19,861 bases of DNA. It comes from Lachnoclostridium sp. UBA7097 (GTDB lineage: Bacteria > Bacillota > Clostridia > Lachnospirales > Lachnospiraceae). The position numbers and the translations under genes are program-made. The notes below the pieces were generated by a model that was not told the DNA's origin, ran no database searches, and was given only the letters and a program-made list of their open reading frames with translations. Below, piece after piece: positions 15,327-19,861 of this stretch. The stretch spans positions 1 to 19,861 of the forward strand of contig DKYP01000172.1 in NCBI GenBank assembly GCA_002499945.1, read 5' to 3'. Within the stretch, counting starts at the first letter, position 1, and every line of letters begins with the position of its first letter.

Positions 15327-17015
15327 ATGGATACTACTTATAAAATAGTAATTGTTGCCATACTAATAGTCGTGTTACTTATAATTAAAGGCATCTATGA
15401 TGAGAAAAGGTACAGGCAGAGGCTTTATTTGCGCCTTAAAAATACATGGGGACAGCCGCCAGGACGTGAATATTCCCATGAAACCCTTAAAGCAATAAAG
15501 TATTATTACAGCCAGAATATATCTGATGGTGATGTAGATGATATAACCTGCAATGACCTTGACATGGACTCAGTTTTTATGCAGGTAAACCATACCATGA
15601 CGTCAATAGGTGAAGAATACCTTTATGCACTTTTGCGCAAGCCCTGTACAGATATATCCGTGCTTGAAGAAAGGGAAAATACAATTAATTTTATACAAGC
15701 AGATGAAAAAGAGCGGATAAAACTCCAGATGGCACTTGCTGGTATGGGCAGGCTTGAAAAAATTTCTGTATACAGTTATATTAAAGATGTAAGCAGCATG
15801 GACGGAGGGAATAAGCTTTACCATATATGCTGTGGCATGGCGCTTATTGTATCACTCTGCCTTTGCATAGTTAATCCCGCAGTAATGGTTTTAGTAACGG
15901 CTTTATTAATTATACACAATGTAATAACATATTATAGAAGCAAAGCAGAAACAGATTCATATATCAGGGTTTTTACATTTATATCAAGGATTATACGCCA
16001 GGCGGAAAGTATAGCAGATACTGGCATTGCAGGACTTGAAGAGTACAAGGACAAGCTTATTGCATGTACCAGAAGCCTTAAAAAGTTTAATAAAAACAGC
16101 TGGCTTGTTGCAGGCGGGAATATGAATGGTGATATACTTGATTCAGCTATGGATTATATCAGGATTCTTTTCCATATAGATTTAATAAAGATTTCCAGCA
16201 TGGCAGATGAACTTAAAAAGCATGAAAAAGAGTTAAATACAATCTATAATATAACAGGATATATAGACAGCATGGTTTCCATTGCATCATTCAGGGCGGG
16301 GGCAGAATGTTTCTGCGTGCCGGTGCTTTATAAAGCATCAGGAAGGAAAGATATAACAATGGAATTTACAAACCTGTACCATCCGTTGTTAGAGCAGCCT
16401 GTGAAAAATTCAATTAGCACAGGCAAAAGCATACTAATTACAGGTTCCAATGCATCAGGTAAATCGGTATTTATTAAAACAGTAGCAATAAATGCAATAT
16501 TTGCACAGACAATACACACAGTCCTTGCAGACAGCTATAATTCATGTTTTTTCCATATATATTCATCAATGGCATTAAGGGATGATATTTTTACTAATGA
16601 AAGCTACTATATTGTAGAGATAAAATCGCTTAAAAGAATAATTGACAAGGCAGACAAAGCAGATATGCCAGTATTATGCTTTATAGATGAAGTTTTAAGG
16701 GGGACTAACACACTTGAGCGTATAGCTTCCTCTTCACAGATACTTAAATATATATCAGAAGCAGGGGCTATGTGCTTTGCTGCCACACATGACCTTGAAC
16801 TTGCCAAAATGCTGTCAGATAATTTTGATAACTACCATTTTGAAGAAACAGTTGAAGACAATAATGTGGTTTTTGATTATAAATTAAGAAAAGGCACTAC
16901 AAAGACACGCAATGCAATAAAGCTTCTGGACATGATTGGATATAAACAGGTAATTACAAAAGGAGCAGAAAGGGCTGCACAGTTTTTTCTGGAAAATGGT
17001 TTCTGGACTGTATAA
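15327..17015 (+). CDS. Membrane-anchored MutS-like ATPase
   Basis: A 562-residue protein combining membrane segments with a MutS-type ATPase. One segment lies at about 7-22 and a hydrophobic pair at about 166-205. A helical MutS core/lever-like region follows. The C-terminal ATPase has Walker A GSNASGKSV (373-381, K379), Walker B CFIDEVLRGTNT (D454, E455) and switch histidine H488 in ATHDLELAK. Mismatch-recognition domains are absent. Related membrane MutS-like proteins of unknown role are known in Firmicutes; predicted placement is the inner face of the membrane. Unlike the MutS-like protein at 192-1718 it has the usual DE pair. GGAGG (15316-15320) is six bases from ATG 15327. It is 56 bases ahead of the BofC-like gene and may be cotranscribed with it. 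Confidence 0.88.
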   Translation: MDTTYKIVIVAILIVVLLIIKGIYDEKRYRQRLYLRLKNTWGQPPGREYSHETLKAIKYYYSQNISDGDVDDITCNDLDMDSVFMQVNHTMTSIGEEYLYALLRKPCTDISVLEERENTINFIQADEKERIKLQMALAGMGRLEKISVYSYIKDVSSMDGGNKLYHICCGMALIVSLCLCIVNPAVMVLVTALLIIHNVITYYRSKAETDSYIRVFTFISRIIRQAESIADTGIAGLEEYKDKLIACTRSLKKFNKNSWLVAGGNMNGDILDSAMDYIRILFHIDLIKISSMADELKKHEKELNTIYNITGYIDSMVSIASFRAGAECFCVPVLYKASGRKDITMEFTNLYHPLLEQPVKNSISTGKSILITGSNASGKSVFIKTVAINAIFAQTIHTVLADSYNSCFFHIYSSMALRDDIFTNESYYIVEIKSLKRIIDKADKADMPVLCFIDEVLRGTNTLERIASSSQILKYISEAGAMCFAATHDLELAKMLSDNFDNYHFEETVEDNNVVFDYKLRKGTTKTRNAIKLLDMIGYKQVITKGAERAAQFFLENGFWTV

Positions 17016-17025
17016 ATATAACTTT

Positions 17026-17065
17026 GCCGGGCGATAATAAATTTAAGGATAAAGAAAGGCCCGGT
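17026..17065 (+). repeat. Inverted repeat covering the BofC-like gene's ribosome binding region
   Basis: GCCGGGC (17026-17032) can pair with GCCCGGT (17059-17065), seven pairs with one G-T, around a 26-base loop. The right arm ends six bases before ATG 17072 and covers the only ribosome-binding-like bases (AAAGG, GGTG), so it might reduce translation of the BofC-like gene. Confidence 0.35.
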
Positions 17066-17071
17066 GATTTT

Positions 17072-17758
17072 ATGAAGATAATAACTAAATATTTATGCGG
17101 AATAGGTTCATTGCTTCTGGTATTTGCCCTTGGCAATTATATTTGTTATAAATCAGCCCTGAAGCATTTTGAAGAAATGCAGACTAACAGTGAGGAAAAA
17201 GTTTATAATGAAATAGATGCTGTTGTTACAGACAAGGTAGAGTCAAGGTATGAGGAGCTTGCAGAGAGGCAGCAGCTTGCAGAGGATAATGTACAGGCGG
17301 ATACAAGCGATTATGACACACTTTCAGTACAGACTATTTACCAGATTGAAAATTATGACTCTGTAAAAGATACAACAACTGTTGAGTATGAAACGCTCCC
17401 AGGAGAACTTGTAGGGCTTAAAAGGGAAGATGCAGATAATTACTGTAAAGATTATATGAAAGATATCCCCGCAGAGGAATTTTTAAAAGGATTACAGAGC
17501 ATGGGGGTTACAAGCTTTTCAAATGAGCGTCTTATTGTAAGGAAAATATATAACAGTTCCAAGGTAAAATACAGGTATTACCTTATTGCAGTGGACGGTG
17601 AAGTAGTGGCATACTATGGTGATAAAAAGACAGTTTATGAATATACAGGGATAGAAACAGAAGGGCTACATGAAGAAGAAAAACGTGCGCTTAAAAAAGG
17701 AATAGAAGTGCGTGATGAGGATGAATTATACAGTATTCTTGAAAATTATTCTTCGTAA
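17072..17758 (+). CDS. BofC C-terminal domain-like exported or membrane protein
   Basis: A 228-residue protein with one N-terminal membrane segment (about 6-22) and the rest outside the cytoplasm: a charged, probably coiled-coil stretch (about 28-70), a middle region (LPGELVGLKREDADNY), and a C-terminal domain from about 150 with YYLIAVDGEVVAYYGDKKTVYEYTGI and the ending GIEVRDEDELYSILENYSS. The last part matches what I recall of the BofC C-terminal domain. In Bacillus, BofC acts between the two forespore membranes and restrains the SpoIVB protease, delaying sigma-K activation; transfer of that role here is inference. A longer frame begins at TTG 17024, but MKIITKYLC begins the membrane segment, so ATG 17072 is chosen despite a poor ribosome binding site. 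A neighbouring flavoprotein follows after 36 bases. Confidence 0.6.
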   Translation: MKIITKYLCGIGSLLLVFALGNYICYKSALKHFEEMQTNSEEKVYNEIDAVVTDKVESRYEELAERQQLAEDNVQADTSDYDTLSVQTIYQIENYDSVKDTTTVEYETLPGELVGLKREDADNYCKDYMKDIPAEEFLKGLQSMGVTSFSNERLIVRKIYNSSKVKYRYYLIAVDGEVVAYYGDKKTVYEYTGIETEGLHEEEKRALKKGIEVRDEDELYSILENYSS

Positions 17759-17794
17759 CTTAAAATTTACAGGAAGGATTCCGGAGGGATTTCC

Positions 17795-19063
17795 ATGGAA
17801 AGCACAGGAATTTTAATTGCAGGCGGAGGGGCAGCAGGAATAATGGCTGCCCTTGCTGCGTCAAACAGATGCAGGGACATTATTATTGCCGAGAAAATGT
17901 CCCAGCCTGGCAAAAAGATACTTGCAACCGGCAATGGCAAATGTAATTATACAAATTACCACCAGTCAGAAGAGTGTTACAGGGGAAATAACAGTAAGTT
18001 TGCATGGGATGCAATACAGAAATTTGGCTGCAAAGAAACAGTGGAATTATTTAAATCATATGGAATAGTGCCATATGAAAGGGACGGTTATGTATATCCC
18101 CTATCAGGACAGGCTTTAAGTGTAAGGGATATACTGGAAAGGCAGCTTAATAATACAACAGCAGATATACACACAGATGAAAAAGTTATTAAAGCACAAG
18201 TCCATTTAAATAAAAAGACAGGAAAACAGGACGGGTTTATTATAGAAACAGACAAAAGCAGGTATTATGCCAGGAAGTTAATTATTGCAACAGGGGGAAA
18301 AGCAGGGCCTGTGCATGGTTCTGACGGCTCTGGCTATAAAATTGCCAAATCATTTGGACACTCATTAGTCCATCCGCTTCCGGCACTTACATCATGTATA
18401 TTAGATGAAAAATATTTAAAAGAATGGGCAGGTGCCAGGACAAAAGGTACAGTCCGGGCATATAGCGGAACCGGGAAGCTTCTTTACAAAGACAGAGGGG
18501 AATTACAGTTTGTGGCATCAGGAATATCGGGAATACCAATATTCCAAGTTAGCAGGTACATATCATCAGAACTGTACAAAGGAGGAAAGCCATATCTTAT
18601 TATAGATATTATGCCAGCATATAGTATAGAAGAGATTATAAAAGAGTTAAAAAGACGCAGGGCGGACCCCGCAAATTCCAGCGCAGGGGATATATTTGAG
18701 GGAATTATAAATAACAGGCTGGCACAGGCACTTCTTAAGAAATGCGGTATACCAGTAAAAAGCAGGGCATCAGGAATTACAGACAGTGATATAGTTAAAA
18801 TTGCCAGAACAATAAAAGAGTGGCATCTTATACCAAGGGCAACGGGCGGTTTCGACAAAGCACAAGTAACCTGTGGCGGGGTAAAGACATCAGAAATCAA
18901 TGCAGGCACAATGGAATCAAAACTCTGCAAAGGGCTTTACTTTGCAGGGGAAATAATAGATATCGACGGCATATGCGGCGGATATAACCTGCAATGGGCA
19001 TGGACAAGCGGATATACCGCTGGAAGCTCTGCTGGAAATTCTTTCCGAAAGCAGGCATATTAA
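17795..19063 (+). CDS. HI0933-family flavoprotein (BaiN/YhiN-type FAD-dependent oxidoreductase)
   Basis: A 422-residue FAD enzyme, normal length for the HI0933 family. The dinucleotide-binding GGGAAG is at 10-15, the family marker KKILATGNGKCNYTN at about 40-54, a second FAD contact IIATGGKAGPVHGSDGSGY in the middle, and the C-terminal FAD site GLYFAGEIIDIDGICGGYNLQWAWTSG. Members are widespread and mostly uncharacterised. One, BaiN of Clostridium scindens, was reported to act in bile-acid 7-dehydroxylation, which gives the family one of its names but does not assign this protein. ATG 17795 has GGAGGG (17783-17788) six bases upstream. Many clostridia have cytidylate kinase next to this gene; here an SDR follows. 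Confidence 0.9.
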   Translation: MESTGILIAGGGAAGIMAALAASNRCRDIIIAEKMSQPGKKILATGNGKCNYTNYHQSEECYRGNNSKFAWDAIQKFGCKETVELFKSYGIVPYERDGYVYPLSGQALSVRDILERQLNNTTADIHTDEKVIKAQVHLNKKTGKQDGFIIETDKSRYYARKLIIATGGKAGPVHGSDGSGYKIAKSFGHSLVHPLPALTSCILDEKYLKEWAGARTKGTVRAYSGTGKLLYKDRGELQFVASGISGIPIFQVSRYISSELYKGGKPYLIIDIMPAYSIEEIIKELKRRRADPANSSAGDIFEGIINNRLAQALLKKCGIPVKSRASGITDSDIVKIARTIKEWHLIPRATGGFDKAQVTCGGVKTSEINAGTMESKLCKGLYFAGEIIDIDGICGGYNLQWAWTSGYTAGSSAGNSFRKQAY

Positions 19064-19086
19064 CAGTACAATAAATTTAAAAAATA

Positions 19087-19095
19087 TGTTATACT
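19087..19095 (+). promoter_or_regulatory. Extended -10 promoter before the short ORF and SDR
   Basis: TGTTATACT at 19087-19095 is an extended -10 element; the -35 region (TACAAT at 19067-19072) is poor though spaced at 17. Transcription from about 19102 would start some 27 bases before the 17-codon ORF. Confidence 0.45.
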
Positions 19096-19128
19096 GTAAA
19101 AAGCATATAAAAAAGAAGAAAGGATAAA

Positions 19129-19182
19129 ATGTCCATGGTAAAAGGCAGGCATTTTGTTATGGACTGGTACAGGTTATGTTAA
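19129..19182 (+). CDS. 17-codon upstream ORF overlapping the SDR start
   Basis: ATG 19129 follows AAAGGA (about 19119-19124) at good distance, a better ribosome binding site than that of the SDR. It encodes MSMVKGRHFVMDWYRLC and stops with TAA at 19180-19182, seven bases into the SDR in another frame. The arrangement suggests translational coupling or a leader peptide. No homologue is recognised, and so short an ORF can occur by chance. Confidence 0.4.
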   Translation: MSMVKGRHFVMDWYRLC

Positions 19183-19861
19183 AAGGCAAAGTAGCAATAG
19201 TAACAGGCGGGACAAGAGGCATAGGGTTTGAAATAGTACGTAAATATCTTGCAAATGGCGCAAAAGTGGTTTTATTTGGTTCACGCCAGGAAACAGTAGA
19301 CAAGGCATTACAAAAACTAAACGAAGAAAACCCTTCATGGGAAGCAGAAGGCATGTGCCCTAAGCTTACAGATGCAAAAGAAGTAGAAGAAGCCATAAAC
19401 AAGGTATATGAAAAATACAAAAGAATTGATATCCTTGTAAACAATGCAGGAATTTCACAGAACACACCACTTTACAATTATACAGCAGAAGAATTTGACA
19501 AAGTTATTGACCTTAATGTAAAAGCGGTTTTTTATGCAATCCTTCCAGCAGCAAAAATTATGAAAGAACAGGGTGGTGGCTGCATTATCAATACAAGCTC
19601 TATGGTAAGTATATCAGGGCAGCCGGCAGGCGTTGGATATCCAGCCAGCAAATTTGCAGTAAATGGTATTACAATCTCACTGGCAAGGGAACTGGGCAAA
19701 GACAAAATACGTGTCAATGCAGTTGCACCAGGCGTAACAAAAACAGACATGGTGGCAGCACTTCCAGAACAGACAGTACAGGCAATCTCTGCCAGGATAC
19801 CATTTGGAAGACCGGGAGAACCAGAAGAAGTAGCAGATGCATTCCTTTACCTTGCAAGTGA
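19176..19861 (+). CDS. Short-chain dehydrogenase/reductase, BaiA/FabG-like, cut by the window end
   Basis: 228 complete codons of an SDR are present; family length is about 245-250, so only the last 20 or so residues are missing. It has the cofactor loop TGGTRGIG (10-17), NNAG (89-92), and the catalytic set N114, S142, Y155 and K159 in GYPASK, then VNAVAPGVTKTDM. The whole, especially TGGTRGIGF, VGYPASK and APGVxxTDM, looks closer to bile-acid 3-alpha-hydroxysteroid dehydrogenases (BaiA) than to typical FabG, judged from memory. The loop after the second strand reads FGSRQ; an Arg there usually favours NADP(H), while BaiA enzymes have an acidic residue near this site and use NAD. Substrate unknown. 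ATG 19176 is preceded by only a weak AGG and by the short ORF it overlaps. Confidence 0.88.
   Translation, partial: MLKGKVAIVTGGTRGIGFEIVRKYLANGAKVVLFGSRQETVDKALQKLNEENPSWEAEGMCPKLTDAKEVEEAINKVYEKYKRIDILVNNAGISQNTPLYNYTAEEFDKVIDLNVKAVFYAILPAAKIMKEQGGGCIINTSSMVSISGQPAGVGYPASKFAVNGITISLARELGKDKIRVNAVAPGVTKTDMVAALPEQTVQAISARIPFGRPGEPEEVADAFLYLAS

Noticed and set aside
1..19861. Mobile element, prophage or defence island
   Set aside because: No transposase, integrase, phage structural or restriction genes, no terminal repeats, and even base and codon use across all genes.

Overview
The window looks like ordinary chromosome of an anaerobic, probably spore-forming member of the Clostridia, most likely Lachnospiraceae. 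This is inferred from low GC, heavy use of ATA, AGG and AGA codons, AGGAGG-type ribosome binding sites, consensus SigA-like promoters, a BofC-like sporulation protein, a Gx-transporter gene coupled to pnp, and a secreted papain-like protease carrying bacterial Ig-like domains. I see no rRNA, tRNA, CRISPR array, insertion sequence or phage genes.

Layout. At 1-3108 (+) lie a MutS-like ATPase without a mismatch-recognition domain and a HAD hydrolase fused to a GNAT acetyltransferase. A compact bidirectional terminator separates them from a convergent minus-strand block at 3160-6286: ychF-lgt from one promoter, then the 5' remnant of a flavodoxin-like (EFR1-type) gene, then a two-domain bacteriohemerythrin. 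A divergent region at 6287-6594 holds the hemerythrin promoter and a promoter for pnp, whose leader contains a complete intrinsic terminator. pnp overlaps a Gx-transporter gene by one base. At 9319-12363 is a 1014-residue secreted C1A peptidase; its strong terminator overlaps the last codons of a convergent family 2 glycosyltransferase (12405-13700, -). That gene and a secreted SH3/NlpC-P60 cell-wall hydrolase (13921-15189, +) start from back-to-back promoters. The right end is a plus-strand run: a membrane-anchored MutS-like ATPase, a BofC-like protein, an HI0933/BaiN-type flavoprotein, and a short-chain dehydrogenase cut by the window edge, preceded by a 17-codon ORF that overlaps its start.

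Functionally the window mixes housekeeping (RNA decay, lipoprotein modification, ribosome-associated ATPase), cell-surface functions (peptidase, peptidoglycan hydrolase, glycosyltransferase) and oxygen/redox functions (hemerythrin, flavodoxin remnant, flavoprotein, SDR). I found no convincing wholly new multi-gene system. The points most worth checking are the terminator in the pnp leader, a sequence shared by three neighbouring minus-strand promoter regions, the 17-codon ORF before the BaiA-like SDR next to a BaiN-type flavoprotein, the truncated flavodoxin, and two distant MutS-like ATPases in one 20-kb window. Several start codons were moved from the longest possible reading frame to the ATG that has a properly spaced ribosome binding site.
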